Source: Muraenolepis orangiensis
Taxonomy: Eukaryota > Chordata > Actinopteri > Gadiformes > Muraenolepididae
Length of the DNA stretch: 64,000 bases
NCBI GenBank assembly: GCA_027704905.1
Contig: JANIIK010000742.1
Coordinates: forward strand, 1-64,000
Direction of reading: 5' to 3'
Below the pieces are notes generated by a model. It ran no database searches, was not told the origin of the DNA, and was given only the letters and a program-made list of their open reading frames with translations. This document shows, in pieces, positions 43,371 through 56,477 of the stretch. Numbering within the stretch: the first letter of the stretch is position 1; each line of letters opens with the position of its first letter. The translations under genes and the position numbers were made by a program.

Positions 43371-43595
43371 CATGGACAAGCCAGACGAGAAGTCCATCAT
43401 GAGCTTCGTGGCTCAGTTCCTGAAGCACCACCCAAACCCCCATCAGGGGACGGACCCTCATCAGGACCAGTTACCCTCCAACACCCCTCAAACCCCTCTG
43501 TTCAGCCACTGGCTACCTCAGAGTCTGATGTCTCCCTTAAGGATGTCCATCACTCCCTATGGATAGATGGTTATGGGTTATCGATTACGGAGAAG
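43371..43595 (+). pseudogene. Calponin-homology-like exon remnant with splice donor, module 2
   Basis: Reads DKPDEKSIMSFVAQFLKHHP then a Pro/Gln-rich stretch; a later part (DGYGLSITEK) ends at GTAAGAG near 43594, a good splice donor. The DKPDEKSIM..VAQFL motif strongly resembles the end of CH domains in nesprin-like proteins (inference, no search run). Reading frames do not connect cleanly between the two parts, so it is a decayed exon or part of a pseudogene. A companion exon-like piece lies at 48060-48177. Confidence 0.42.
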
Positions 43596-44378
43596 GTAAG
43601 AGTATGCCTCAGTATCGTTCATTTTGGGAACATTTTGTGGTCGAGGTTTTTTTGTCCGATCTAAAGGAGCACATGTGCTGTAGCTAGCCTGTTGTTGTTG
43701 TTTTTGTTGTTGTCATGGTGCACTTACTTTTTACTTTCTGTTTTTTCAGAAAAAACAACTTGCACAACTTCTTTCCTTTGGACGACGGATGTTGACAGAC
43801 AAAAACGTCCTTTTTTGCGCGTGGTGTCACGTTATTTCCCGTGTTTTTGTGAGAAAATCTAGTTTGGAGACCAGGTAGACTCATGGGGGATATCCCCTGG
43901 GGACAGAGGATGTAGTGTGATCTTGGACATCTCGCTCAACAGTGTTGACTGGTGAAATTGGGGATTGAACCCAGAACCTTCAGGCTGGGAGCGGAACATC
44001 CCGGAGAGGACGCTGGCGCTGCTTTGTTAACCGCTTCTCCATTTGTGCCTTAAATTAGTATGTTTAGTTCCCTTTCTGCTCCCCAGCAAGCTTTTTATTT
44101 CTTTTGATCCTACTCTTTTCCTTCCAACTTCGCAACATTTTTTTCAACTGAAAGGCTTCAGTGCTGATTGTTTGCTTACCTGTTTGCGCCTGCCCACTGC
44201 TACCGTCTACTCCCCGGACAACTAGCCGGCTAGCTAGCAACCCCTTGCTAGCCGGCAGCCACCAACGAGTCAGCCAGCTCCCTGCTGGATACTCGGGATA
44301 CTTGGATACGTGGATACTCCCGTTTTTGCTCCACACTGCTACTGAGAGTATTTCCCGGATAGCCTCTCAGCTGTTCTG

Positions 44379-45590
44379 GTGCGGTCAGTCAGATCGCTGC
44401 TTTTTCAGCTAAGCTGTCAGCTAGCCGCCCCCCAGTCAGCAAGCGGCTTGAAGCTAACGTTAGCAGCTCACCTGCCACGCTGTGGATCATCCTGTCGTGC
44501 CTGTCACTTCTCCAACTCTGGTCATCTAGTCCGTGGCTATCGACAAACGACTTTCAGGCTCATCATTACATCCTCCCCGGCTGGCATGCTTCTGCAATAC
44601 TCCACCTCGCAACTACACAAACTCAACAACTTCTCCGCTCCTCCGTGCATCTCAGCCATCAAAACACTTGGACTCCTCCGTCGTCCCCGTTACATCCACA
44701 GAGCCTCCCGCAGAAAGTTTGTTTACTCCCAGTCTAATCACTCCAGTGCTTCCATCCCTTCCCTCTGGTCAGCCAAGCGCACCGCCGCAACTCTTGCACG
44801 TCATCATCACAACAACCTACACGTGCGATCTCCCTGCCTCCGCCCCCTTGCCAAAGCACCTCAGCCTGTCCAAATTCATCCTCATCTCAAATTTGCTCTG
44901 TTTAACACCCGATCCATAAACAGCAAGGGCCTCCTACTCAATGAATTCATAACTGACAATAATCTGGACTTTCTCTGCTTAACCGAAACTTGGCAAAAAC
45001 CACAGGAATACTTTTCACTCAATCAGACTACTCCCCCCGGATACTCATACATGGACAAACCACGCCACCTAGGGCGTGGTGGTGGAATAGCCGTTTTTTT
45101 CCGCAATAACATCGTCACAAGTGCAATAACCATCCCGGCCCCATCCTCATTTGAACACCTTGCTTTTAAACTGTCTGGTCCCAAACCCCTGGTTATTGCA
45201 GTCATCTATCGCTCCCCCAAACCTAACCCTGCCTTCCCCTCTGACCTGTCTGAATTCCTCACACAACTCTGCGCCATCTCTCCATCCGTTCTGCTACTTG
45301 GTGATTTTAACATACACGTTGATTCATCCAACTTCAAATCCTCCACAGAACTCCTGGACATTTTAAACTTCTTCAACCTCACCCAACATGTGGATTTCCC
45401 CACCCACAAAAAAGGACACACACTGGACCTGGTCTGCACCTCCGGCATCACCATCAGTAATCTGTCCAGCTCCGACCTCACCATCTCCGACCACCTGGCT
45501 ATCACCATGGACATTCTCATCCCCACCCCCCTCATTAAGCAGAAGCGCTCCATAACTTTCTCCATCCCTCCTCTTTCTCCTCCCTTTTGA
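44379..45590 (+). pseudogene. L2-type LINE: N-terminal region and AP endonuclease
   Basis: 403 codons. A basic Ser/Arg-rich N-terminal part of about 165 residues is followed by an AP endonuclease that nicks target DNA: FALFNTRSI, LCLTETWQ (catalytic Glu), GRGGGIAVFF, VIYRSPKP, LLLGDFNIHVD and TISDHLAIT. It ends at TGA 45588-45590 soon after KRSITF. The homologous reading continues in the next frame (open from 45539), so the stop reflects a frameshift near 45555-45570 rather than a real two-ORF layout. Confidence 0.85.
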
Positions 45591-47695
45591 ATGACACCAT
45601 CCCTGACTCTGCCCTCATCCTGCTTGTCTCTCCTACTGACCTGGTTAACACCTACAACGACACTCTCTCCTCCTGTCTCAATCAGCTCGCTCCCATCAAA
45701 ACCAAATCTGTCTCCTTCACCCACTCCGCCCCCTGGTACACTGATCATCTCCATCACCTTAAATCCAAGGGCCGCCAACTTGAACGTTTAGCCAATAGAA
45801 CCGGTCTCACTGTCCATAAAGAAGCCTACAAACAACACCAACAGCTATACAAAGACGCCCTCAACAGTGCACGCTCCTCCCACTACTCCTCCGTCATACA
45901 ATCCAGCAGCAACAACCCTAAGACTCTGTTTTCCACCATTACTAAACTCCTTAAACCCATGGACACCATCTCCAACTCCTTCACTGTCAGTAAATGTGCA
46001 TCCTTTCTGTCACACTTTCAATCTAAAATTGACACAATTCATAGCCAACTGTCCAACGCCTCCACCACCTACGTCTCTTTTCCAGAACCCGCCTCTCCTC
46101 CACCTTCCAATCACCCATTCTCATCCTTCACTGAAATCACCGCATCGGACCTATCCTCCATACTCACTGGCATGAAAACTTCAACCTGCATCCTGGACCC
46201 CATCCCCTCCACCCTCGTCAAGGCCTGTCTCCCCTCACTCTCTCCTCTGATCACCTCAGTCATTAACTCCTCTCTGTCCACCGGCCTCGTACCCCCCGCC
46301 CTCAAACTTGCTGCTGTGACCCCCTTACTAAAAAAACCCGGACTCAACCCTGAAACCCCCAACAACTTCCGACCCATCTCCAACCTCCCTTTCCTTTCAA
46401 AAATATTAGAGCGAGTCGTTGGATCTCAATTAAAAACCCACCTGGACTACAATAACCTCTATGAACCTTTTCAATCCGGCTTCCGCTCCAGACACAGCAC
46501 TGAAACCGCTCTTTTAAAGGTCACCAATGACATTCTCCTCTCTGCCGACTCTGGTTCCCTCTCCATCCTCATCCTCCTTGACCTCAGCGCCGCCTTCGAC
46601 ACCATTAACCACTCCATCCTCATCACTCGCCTCCAGTCCTCGCTCGGCATAACGGGCACCGCCCTCTCCTGGTTTAAATCATATCTCTCCGACAGACACC
46701 AATTCATCTCCATCAACAACTGCAAATCCCCCTCTGCCAAAGTCCCTCATGGTGTGCCCCAGGGTTCAGTACTCGGTCCCCTGCTCTTCATCATCTACAT
46801 CCTTCCACTTGGTCTGATCTTACGCCAACATGGCCTCCATTTCCACTGCTATGCCGACGACACTCAGCTCTACCTCTCCACCAAATCCATCTCTGCAGCC
46901 ACCCACTTCACCCTCACCACCTGCCTCACTGCCGTCAAAACCTGGATGCAAAATAACTTACTCAAACTCAACTGCGACAAATCTGAAATCATCATCATCG
47001 GTCCAAACTCCCTCACCCGCTCCACCCAGGATTTCTCCCTGAACATTGATGGTTCTGTTGTCACCCCCTCCACCCGCGTCCGCAACCTTGGCATCATTCT
47101 TGACCCCACCCTCTCATTCCTCCCCCATGTAAACCAGACCATCAAAACAGCCTTCTTCCACCTCAGGAACATTGCCCATCTTCGACCCTCCCTGTCACTC
47201 TCCGCAGCTGAAACACTGGTCCATGCTTTCATCTCATCCCGGCTCGATTACTGCAACAGCATCCTATATGGTTCACCTAACAACATCCTCAATAAACTAC
47301 AATATGTCCAAAACTCTGCTGCCCGCTTGCTCACCTCCAACCGCCGCTCTGACCACATCACCCCTGTCCTCCGTGACCTCCACTGGCTCCCAATCAAACA
47401 CAGGATACACTTCAAAATACTTCTCATCACCTTCAAAGCGCTCAATAACCTGGCCCCCCCCTACCTCTCTGACCTCCTCCACCGCCACACCCCTAACCAT
47501 CGCCTCAGGTCTGCTGATGCTAACCTATTAAAACCCATCAGGACTAAGCTCCGGACCTGGGGTGACAGAGCATTTTCTGCAGCGGCCCCCTCCCTCTGGA
47601 ACGCCCTCCCTATCCACATCCGCAATGCTAACACCCTTCTGTCCTTTAAAACAGCCTTCAAAACCCACCTCTTCACTCTTGCTTTCAACCCATAA
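45587..47695 (+). pseudogene. L2-type LINE: reverse transcriptase
   Basis: 702 codons in the frame after the shift; the first listed codon is TTG and the frame is already open from 45539, so this is not an independent start. Order: linker (APWYTDHLHHLKSKG), RT blocks FRPISNLPFLSKILERVV, FQSGFRSRHSTETALL, LDLSAAFDTINH, GVPQGSVLGPLLF, catalytic YADD at about residue 422, and LNLGIILD-type thumb region. The C-terminal part has LHWLPIKHRI and APSLWNALP. All RT residues are intact. With the endonuclease one frame away, the element was active recently. Confidence 0.87.
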
Positions 47696-47852
47696 TTTGT
47701 TCTCTGCTTTGTTTTGTTTCTTGTTTTGTTTTGTTGTGTTTGTTGTGTTTTGTATTAGTCTTTCTGTTTTCTATTTCCTGTAAAGCGTCTTTGAGCACCT
47801 GGAAAAGCGCTATATAAGTCCGATATATTATTATTATTATTAGTGTGTGACC

Positions 47853-48059
47853 CCCTGTAGCCATCCAGTCGAGTAGTGTGCACACCACAATGACTCTCCA
47901 AGTCGCCCGATTTACAAGACAGCCAGTTGTGAAGCGTGAACTGACAAGCAAACTTTACTATACGACTTTGAAAGACATATCAACTGTGGAAGCTATAACT
48001 CCCCCACGTGGTTCGAGTTGTCAGCTCAAATGTGTGTGTAATATTTCTGTTTAATGTTT
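47853..48059. other. Short unassigned spacer
   Basis: No feature recognised between the LINE tail and the exon-like piece. Confidence 0.5.
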
Positions 48060-48870
48060 GTGCGATACAACCACCATCCTCCGTGGTGGTCCCGCCCCTC
48101 TCTCCCCCTCCACCCTGAGGCCACAGAGGAAGGAGCACAAGGCCCTGAGGGAGCCGAGGGGAACCTCACCGACAGATACCAGGTGATCACACCTAAACAC
48201 AGTCCAATACCAGGTGATCACACCTAAACCAGTCCAATACCAGGTGATCACACCTAAACACAGTCCAATACCAGGTGAACACACCTAAACAGTCAATACC
48301 AGGTGACACACCTAAACACAGTCCAATACCAGGTGACACACACACATCCAGTACACCTAAACACAGTCCAATACCAGGTGATCACACCTAAACACAGTCC
48401 AATACCAGGTGAACACACCTAAACACAGTCCAATACCAGGTGAACACCTACACAGTCCAATACCACCCACAGTCCACGTGATCACACCTAAACACAGTCC
48501 AATACCAGGTGAACACACCTAAACACAGTCCAATACCAGGTGAACACACCTAAACACATCCAATACCAGGTGAACACACCTAAACACAGTCCAATACCAG
48601 GTGATCACACCTAAACAAGTCCAATACCAGGTGAACACACCTAAACACAGTCCAATACCAGGTGATCACACCTAAACACAGTCCAATACCAGGTGACACT
48701 AACACCATACCAGGTGACACCTACACAGTCCAATACCAGGTGAACACACCTAAACACAGTCCAATACCAGGTGATCACACCTAAACACAGTCCAATACCA
48801 GGTGATCACACCTAAACACAGTCCAATACCAGGTGAACACACCTAAACACAGTCAATACCAGGTGACAGA
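48060..48870. repeat. Exon-like remnant running into the 31-bp minisatellite, module 2
   Basis: 48060-48177 matches 26650-26778 (ending NLTDRYQ before GTGATC). The 31-bp units then continue to 48870 but are far more degenerate than in module 1, with many 1-10-bp deletions (48290-48480, 48690-48730). Confidence 0.88.
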
Positions 48871-49065
48871 TACCACGTGAACACACAGACAGATACCAGG
48901 TGAACACACAGACAGATACCAGGTGAACACACAGACAGATACCAGGTGAACACACAGACAGATACCAGGTGAACACACAGACAGATACCAGGTGAACACA
49001 CAGACAGATACCAGGTGAACACACAGACAGATACCAGGTGAACACACAGACAGATACCAGGTCCA
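48871..49065. repeat. 23-bp minisatellite, module 2
   Basis: About eight AGATACCAGGTGAACACACAGAC units, nearly perfect, in contrast to the degenerate 31-bp array just before. Confidence 0.95.
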
Positions 49066-49639
<574 letters not shown>

Positions 49640-49879
49640 TTATGGTCGTCGTACTTTGATGGAACATGTCCTCTTTAAAGACGATACTTTATATGGAAGA
49701 CATTGAACATGTAGTTGAAGATGGTCATTTCTAAGGATAGACAATAAACATGTCGTTTTGAGGAAGGTACTTCATAGGGAAGATCACATGTGGTTGAAGA
49801 TGAAGCTTTATGAGAAACACATCTTGTACTCCACTGTACTTTATAATTGGTGCAGATCACACAGGACACGGTTTGCAGG

Positions 49880-50317
49880 CTGAAAGACGCCAGGCGCACT
49901 GCACTGCTCTTTTTTCCTTTATGATATCATTTTTAAATAACCGTCGTGTTTTGTTTTGTTTTTGCAATGCAACCACCGTATCAGCTGTCAGTCTGTACAC
50001 ACAGAAGTGAATTTGCTGCTTGCTGCTTGTGAACTTTCTTGGCTAAAAACCTCAGCATTAAGAAATTGGACAGGCGGAGGGTGTTTTCTCTGGCTCTGAT
50101 TGAGTGCCAGAGTGAATTTCCCAGTAACACACTGGACACAGGGAAACGGTGATCCGTGTGGGGACATGAAACCCTCAGAAAGAGGAGACATCGCGGGGAG
50201 AACCAGCAGCTGGTCCAGGAGCTTCGGCTCAATGATGGGCGGTTCAAGGCTTATTTTAGGATGAGTCGGCATCAATTTGACAATCTGCTGTCAAGCGTTG
50301 GAGCGGCTCAGCATTAG
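49880..50317 (+). pseudogene. PIF/Harbinger transposase N-terminal fragment, module 2
   Basis: Same as 28280-28720; the readable part 50177-50317 has ENQQLVQELRLNDGRFKAYF and MSRHQFDNLLSSVG, then TAG. Confidence 0.72.
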
Positions 50318-50724
50318 CTTGCGGTAGGTTAAGTTAATTATAATTAGCTACACCTATTATAACTATTATCTAAATTTAGGTTTATTACTAAACCTACTAT
50401 TATATATTGTAATTTCTTAGTTCATAGATATTTTTAATATAGCCTGATGTTGCATTTAGAATATTCATCTGAAAGCTAGTAACTTTAAGTGTAGTAAAGT
50501 TTAAAGTAGAATATTTCCCTCTGAAAACGATGCATAGACACACGTCACCCATCTAGCACGCTAGGCAGACTGAACCCATTAGTTGACCCAGGACGGGTGA
50601 AATGCATTGACAGATACATCCTGGAAATAATGTGTAGGCTTCTGGTTAATATCCTACCCATTCTAACAAAAAGCCCTCTTACATTACAGATTCCTGGCCA
50701 CTGGATATTAGTAACTTAATAACT
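50318..50724. other. AT-rich spacer, no gene seen
   Basis: Orthologous to 28721-29129. Confidence 0.5.
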
Positions 50725-51410
50725 AAGATGGCGCCAATGACGAATGCCGTAGTGTTTGTTATTTGTCTTTTTAATGTTGTGTTTGGCGAAACCCACAGCA
50801 GGGAGGGGTTAGTTAGCATAAGGGGATCCACACCTGCGGATTTAATCCCCGACTTTCTAACTTTTTCTTCCGATTTACTGGATATATTGGTCAGAGGAAC
50901 CGCAGCCTTTGTCCGTGTCAAAACTTGGATTCGACACAGACGGGGAAAGCGCTCCGGAGCACTGGTACCTTTACCCGGAATATTCCTGCCAAACATGCAA
51001 CAAAATGGATGAACTAAGACTTATGGTGGCGAGAAATAGTGTTCTTTCGTTCGGTTCTTTCGCTCACGGAGACGTGGCCGAGGGAATCGATACCCAACAC
51101 CGCTCTCCAGCTCAAAGGGTTTGAGCTTTTTCGAGCGGACCGTATGGCTTTGCTGAGCGGAAAATCAAGGGGTGGAAGGGTCTGCTTCTTACAGGCAGAA
51201 ACTAAAACTCTCTAAGCCTGTGGTCAGGACTTTCAAGTTGTGGACTAGCGAGGCCCAGGAGAAAACTAGCGCCATGTTAGATAATGCTGGCGGCGGCGCA
51301 GAGGATTTTCAATGGGCGATAGAGGCTGCAGGCGGTGATCTAGATGTGTACGCAGACATTGTGACGTCATTCATCACTGTGCACTGTGTGCATCACTGTG
51401 AGAATTTTTG
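50725..51410 (+). pseudogene. LINE 5' end, module 2
   Basis: Copy of 29130-29815: leader frame 50728-51012, MDELRLMVARNSVL at 51009, LTETWPRESIP in a shifted frame, then the linker with FKLWTSEAQEKTSAM (51172 on). Same internal deletion, so the damage predates module duplication. Confidence 0.75.
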
Positions 51411-51414
51411 TGTA

Positions 51415-51832
51415 CCTCCTCGCACCTCCCCCCCACACCCATCAACACCTTCCACCCAACCCCCACTCCCCTCCCCCCTCAACACCTTCCACCCAACCCC
51501 CACACCCATCAACCCCTTCCACCCAACCCCCACCCCCCTCAACACCTTCCACCCAACCCCCACACCCATCAACCCCTTCCACCCAACCCCCACACCCATC
51601 AACCCCTTCCACCCAACCCCCACCCCCCTCAACACCTTCCACACAACCCTCACCCCAGCAGCAACCCAGGCCCCTCCATACATAGATACATAGATATCTA
51701 TGTATGTATATATAGCCCCTAGATGCATACATCATATACATACATATTTTAGATACATGCATACATATTATACATACATACATACATATTATACATACAA
51801 CACATACATACATATTATACATACATAGTATA
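51415..51832. repeat. C-rich minisatellite then TACA microsatellite, module 2
   Basis: CACCCATCAACCCCTTCCAC units to 51650, then ATACATAC repeats to 51832, where the L2 tail begins. The variant order in the TACA part matches 30060-30210. Confidence 0.92.
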
Positions 51833-52129
51833 CATTTACATTTACATTTACATTTAGGGCATTTGGCAGACGCTTTTATCCAAAGCGACTTACAAGGTGT
51901 ACATTAGTTGAAGCAGACAATAGCATAACACTGGGGTACGCAAACATATAAATACAGCAGTTCACAAGTATTCATATTGACAAGATGAATAACACAATTT
52001 CGTACTGCTAGGTCACCTGCTTAAGTAGCTGTGATAAGAGCGTGTTAACAACATTAAGGACATACACTTGCTAACATATACAACATGCTAAGAGCTATTA
52101 ATGTCAGGACTTAAGCAAGTTTAGGGGTT

Positions 52130-52470
52130 TCACAAAGGAGAGTCCAGGTGGACTCTGAACAGGTGGGTCTTGAGTCTCTTGCGGAAGCTGGCGAGGGACT
52201 CTGCCGTCCTGACATGAGACGGGAGTTCATTCCACCACTGTGGGGCCAGAGCCGTGAAGAGCTGGGTTTTGGACGAGCGATGTTTGGTTGATCTTAGTGA
52301 AGGTCGAACAAGTCGCCTGGCAGAAGTTGAGCGGAGCGCTCTGGCTGGGATGTAGGGTTTGACCAACGCCTGGAGGTAGGCCGGGGCAGTTCCATTGACT
52401 GCCCTAAAGGTCAGCACCAGAATCTTGAATTTGATGCGAGCATTTACCGGAAGCCAGTGGAGTTCGCGGA
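52130..52470 (-). pseudogene. L2 LINE C-terminal fragment
   Basis: Minus strand, starting at RELHWLPVNARIKFKILV and running TFRAVNGTAPAYLQALV ... APQWWNELPSHVRTAESL to a stop near 52130. This is the usual LINE C-terminal region after the RT thumb. It is out of frame with the upstream part because of the deletion at about 52470. Confidence 0.82.
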
Positions 52471-54236
52471 AGAGACTCTGTCACTGCGAGCAGTGCCGTC
52501 TCCGTGGAGTGCGCAGCCTTGAAGCCTGACTGGTGAGGGTCGAGGAGGTTGTTCTGGGAGAGATAGGAAGAAAGTTGTGAGGAGACAGCCCGTTCAGGGG
52601 TTTTGGACAGGAATGATAGGAGAGATACCGGTCTGTAGTTTTGGACATCAGTGATGTCTAGGGATGGTTTCTTGAGGAGCGGCTTGATTCTGGCAGTCTT
52701 GAAGGCTGCCGGAAACAGGCCTGCCTCAAGGGAGATGTTGATTTGGGATGTAAGGAAGGGAAGGATATCGCCCGAGATGTCCTGGAGAAGAGAGGAAGGG
52801 ATTGGGTCGAGGGGGCAGGTGGTAGGGTGGTTAGATGTCACCAGTTTGTTAACTTCATCGGGGGAGAGGGGGTTGAAACAGGTAAGGTTAGTGGGGGTGG
52901 GAGAGGAGGGAGGGAGGAAAGCGGTGGGGGTGAAGGAGGAGGTAATGTCGTTCACCTTCTTCGTAAAGAAGGTGACAAAGTCATCAGCTGAGAGGGAGGA
53001 GGGAGGGGGAGGGGAGGGGGGGTTGAGGAGGGAAGAGAACATGGAGAAAAGTTTCCTTGGGTTAGAGGCAGAAGAGTTTATTTTTGTACGGTAGAAGGCA
53101 GATTTAGCAGCCGATACCGTGGAGGTGAAGCCAGCGAGGAGACGGAGGTAGTGAGCGAGGTCATCAGAGGAGTCCGATTTCCTCCATTTTCTCTCGGCCG
53201 CCCGTAGCTCTGCTCTACAAGCCCGCAGAGGTTCGGACAGCCAAGGAGGTGGAGGAGAGGCTCGTGCTGGTCTGGAGGTGAGAGGACAGAGAGAGTCGAA
53301 GGAGGAGGAGAGAGAGGAAGTCAGAGTGGAGGAGGCTTCCTCCACCGACAAGAGAGAGAATTGTTGGGGGGATGGTAGTGAGGATAGGACAGATGCGGAG
53401 AAAGAAGAGGGAGAGAGAGTTTTCAGGTTACTACGGAAGGTAACAATGTGGGGAGTAGTGGGTAGGGAGGTGGGGGATTTGAGAGGGAGAGAGAAAGCAA
53501 CAAAATGGTGATCAGAGACAGGGAGGGGTGTGACCGAGATCACCGAGGTGGTACAGGATCTTGTGAAGACAAGATCCAGTTGGTTCCCAGCTCTGTGGGT
53601 AGGGGGAGAAGGAGTGAGTGTTAGACCGAATATGGCAAAAAAGTTGATGAATTCAGGAGATTGTAACTTATCCGACTGGATGTTGAAGTCACCCAGAACC
53701 ACGAGTGGGGTGCCGTCCTCAGGAAAGCAGCTGAGGAGGGCGTCCATCTCGTCAAAGAAGTCACCAAGAGGGCCCGGTGGTCGGTAAATTACGGCAATGT
53801 TGAGCCTAGTTGGGATTGTAACAGAAACAGCATGAAATTCGAGTGCCGATCTGGTCAGATGACCCAGAGGGAGTACCTGATATGACCAGTTTGGAGAGAC
53901 TAGGAGTCCCGTTCCTCCACCACGCCCAGAGGGTCGGGGGGTGTGGGTGAAGGAGTAGGTCGCGGAGAGAGCAGCTGCGGTAGCCGTGTTCTCAGGGGTG
54001 ATCCAGGTCTCGGTGAGAGCCAGGAAGTGGAGAGACTGGAGTGCGGCGTAGGCCAGAATGGTTTCTGTCTTCTTGACCGACGATTGGCAATTCCAGAGTC
54101 CCCCTTTCACCACAAGATCTGTGAAGGTAGATATAGTAGGATAGAGGAGATTGGAAGGGTTGCGGCGTCGAGAGGGAGAACCTCGATGCCATCTATTGCG
54201 GGAGGATGTCCAGACTACAATGGAATCACGACACAT
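52471..54236 (-). pseudogene. L2 LINE endonuclease and N-terminal RT
   Basis: Minus-strand frame with AP-endonuclease motifs FLALTETW, GRGGGTGLLVS, VIYRPPGP, VVLGDFNI and SDHHFVAF, a linker, and the first RT blocks NYRPVSLLSFLSK and HQSGFKAAHSTETALLAV. It breaks off at VTESL and jumps directly to the C-terminal HWLPV region, so the palm with the catalytic Asp pair is missing (roughly 300 codons, estimated from the element at 45587). The frame as translated continues to 52404 in the wrong phase. Confidence 0.85.
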
Positions 54237-54735
54237 AGCAAGGGTAGGAAGACTAGATTTGACTAACTAGGACTAACTCCCTGGACAGACTCCAGTAGAA
54301 CGACTCCTTGGTCTTTGTTCTGGGTCTTAGTTCCTGGGGCCTGACGCTAAATGCTGACGCTAACAAACTACTTCTATGTTAATAGCCTATGCGATAGGGA
54401 GAGAGACTCATGCAGGGTTAGGCTCCTCCCTGTCGTTAACTCTATTGACTATGGCTGTATGGGCCAGACTGGGTGATTATCTTAGCACAACAATAGGCCT
54501 GTACACCTCACTTACTATGTACAGGTAACTAGCTTTGAGAAAAAGGTTCTACAATTTTATCAACACAAATAACAAGAAAAACAATAAATCGTATGTCTAC
54601 TTACCCACAGCAGAATACTATGTAGCCTGCTTCAACAACAAGAATGTACATACCTACATATTGTATATATTGTATATGTCTACTTACCCACAGCAGAATA
54701 CTATGTAGCCTGCTTCAACAACAAGAATGTACATA

Positions 54736-54874
54736 CCTACATATTGTATATACATACATACATACATATTATACACACATTATACATTCATGCATATTAT
54801 ACATACTGTATGGACATACAAATGATACACACATACATACATACATACCTATTATACATACATTGTACATACAT
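54736..54874. repeat. TACA microsatellite, right side of the L2 insertion
   Basis: Matches 30240-30371, including ATTATACATACTGTATGG. Confidence 0.92.
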
Positions 54875-55434
54875 TGTCACAATAGCTATTCCCCCTGCCT
54901 CCACCAGAGGGCAGCATCAGCCCGTGGTAATTCTCACCCTTCACCTGCAGCGCATCTCAATGAACCTATTTAATAATTATATTTAAGCCCACCTCCACAC
55001 ACTCACTCTTCACCAGATTGTTCCTGATTGTGCAGACTCTCCAGCGTTTACTTCCCAGACCGATTCCTGTTACCGACCCTGCCTGCCTCGCCTGTTCCCC
55101 TGCCTGCCCCCGACTACCTCTCTGTCTGTCCCTGTCTGGTTCGTCTGCCCTACCCGGCTCCTGATCTGCTGCCTGTCCCCGACTACCTCTCTGTCTGTCC
55201 CTGTCTGGTTCGTCTGCCCTACCCGGCTCCTGATCGTCTGCCTGTCCCCGACTACCTCTCTGTCTGTCCCTGTCTGGTTCGTCTGTCCTACCCGGCTCCT
55301 GATCGTCTGCCTGTCCCCGACTACCTCTCTGTCTGTCCCTGTCTGGTTCGACTGAGTGATCATTGACATTAAATATTACAAACTTTCCTTGGTGTCCCGT
55401 GTGCTGCATTTGTGTCCTAACTCAATCCGTGACA
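54875..55434 (+). mobile_element. Solo LTR at module 3 start
   Basis: 560 bp, TGTCACAATAG to CCGTGACA, orthologous to 30372-30953, with a different number and phase of the internal CTGCCTGTCCCCGACTACC units. Confidence 0.75.
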
Positions 55435-55483
55435 AACATGCATACATACATATTATACATACATACATACATACATACATACA

Positions 55484-55514
<31 letters not shown>

Positions 55515-55545
55515 TAAACATACATACATACATACATATTAAAAA
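55435..55545. repeat. TACA microsatellite
   Basis: ATAC/ATTAAACATAC tract between the LTR and block A. Confidence 0.9.
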
Positions 55546-56476
55546 CAATCCTTTATTCAGAATGGGGAAACTACTTAAAACCTCTGTTGAATTAAAGCTA
55601 TGGTGTGTATCTCTGGATGACTAAATGACCCATGTGTGTCAGACTGACTTCATGTCACTTCATAAAATACTACTTCAGGGGGATGTCCAGGTTTCTGCTC
55701 TTAGAAACATCTAAAAGTATGTCTCAAAAGACATTCAGTATCTCTCAGGGAGACGTAGGAAGTCTAGCAGGCAGAGTGGTGGGAACATATTTATCATGGT
55801 TGACTATGAGTCAAAGGCCAAACTGACCTCACTAAAATATGTTGTACATTAAACATATTCTGTTAGCAGTAAACTGTAGTGATTCAAATGATGTCCTCTT
55901 TCAGCAGATGTCTCTTGAGGGACTAAATGCTAGTGGAAATGTAGGGCTGATGTTCTCATAAGAGTCTCTGGAGATTCCAGTCATAGCAGTATGTGTGCAT
56001 GTCCACAAGCCAAGTCAGCGCTTCATGGAATCACTCGTTATGGTAATGACTCTGGTTTGACACTAGAGTCAAACCAGAGTCATTACCATAACGAGTGATT
56101 CCATGAACTAAACTCTGCTCAGGTCCATCTTTAATAATAGCTTACAGCTTCAGGACTAGTCTGCTTGTCATTGGGTCAGCCTGGTAGCAGACAGAGGCTA
56201 GTGTTTAGTGTTGTTCCTCTTGGCATGCTTAGCTGCCAGGATGAGGGCTGTGAGGGTGGACCGAGGCTCGGCTCGGAATCCAAGATAGAGTCCAAGATAG
56301 AAGCTTTGTGATTATGAGGAGCCAAGTGGTGTTGTTGTGTTGAACTTTCTTGAAGGGGGTAAACAGAGCAAAGTGTATTGTGGAGTGACCAGGCTGACAA
56401 GGCCCTCCACATGGGCTGGGAGAGATGTAGCACAGAGGACAGCCACAGCTCACCACAGAGACACACTCTGTGTGTG
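55546..56476. repeat. Conserved block A, module 3 copy
   Basis: Nearly identical to 31060-31915 apart from a small deletion near 55905 and a copy-specific palindrome at 56024. The minus-strand frame (56179-56420) is unchanged. Confidence 0.75.
56024..56105. repeat. Perfect 38-bp-arm palindrome unique to module 3
   Basis: Arms 56024-56061 and 56068-56105 (CATGGAATCACTCGTTATGG ...) with a 6-nt loop. Modules 1 and 2 have at most the right arm, so the left arm was created by copying the right arm in inverted orientation. Confidence 0.95.
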
Positions 56477-56477
56477 T

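Larger units (their letters stand above)
44040..47852 (+). mobile_element. L2-type LINE, nearly full length, module 2
   Basis: Two adjacent reading frames (endonuclease, then reverse transcriptase) and a 3' end with AAAGCGTCTTTGAGCACC, GCGCTATATAAGTC and a (TTA)n tail. The 5' boundary is uncertain and could lie as far left as about 43600. Only one frameshift separates it from an intact protein. Module 1 lacks it, but it also has a deletion there, so this is not a clean empty site. Confidence 0.85.
51833..54735 (-). mobile_element. L2-type LINE on minus strand, internally deleted, in TACA repeat
   Basis: Minus-strand LINE ending at the left with the conserved L2 tail: AAAGCG stem-loop word GTCGCTTTGGATAAAAGCG (51871-51889) and (TGTAAA)n. 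It interrupts the microsatellite that is continuous at 30205-30245. The 5' end is not sharp; about 80 bp near 54590-54670 is tandemly repeated at 54672-54740. The RT centre is deleted. Confidence 0.85.
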
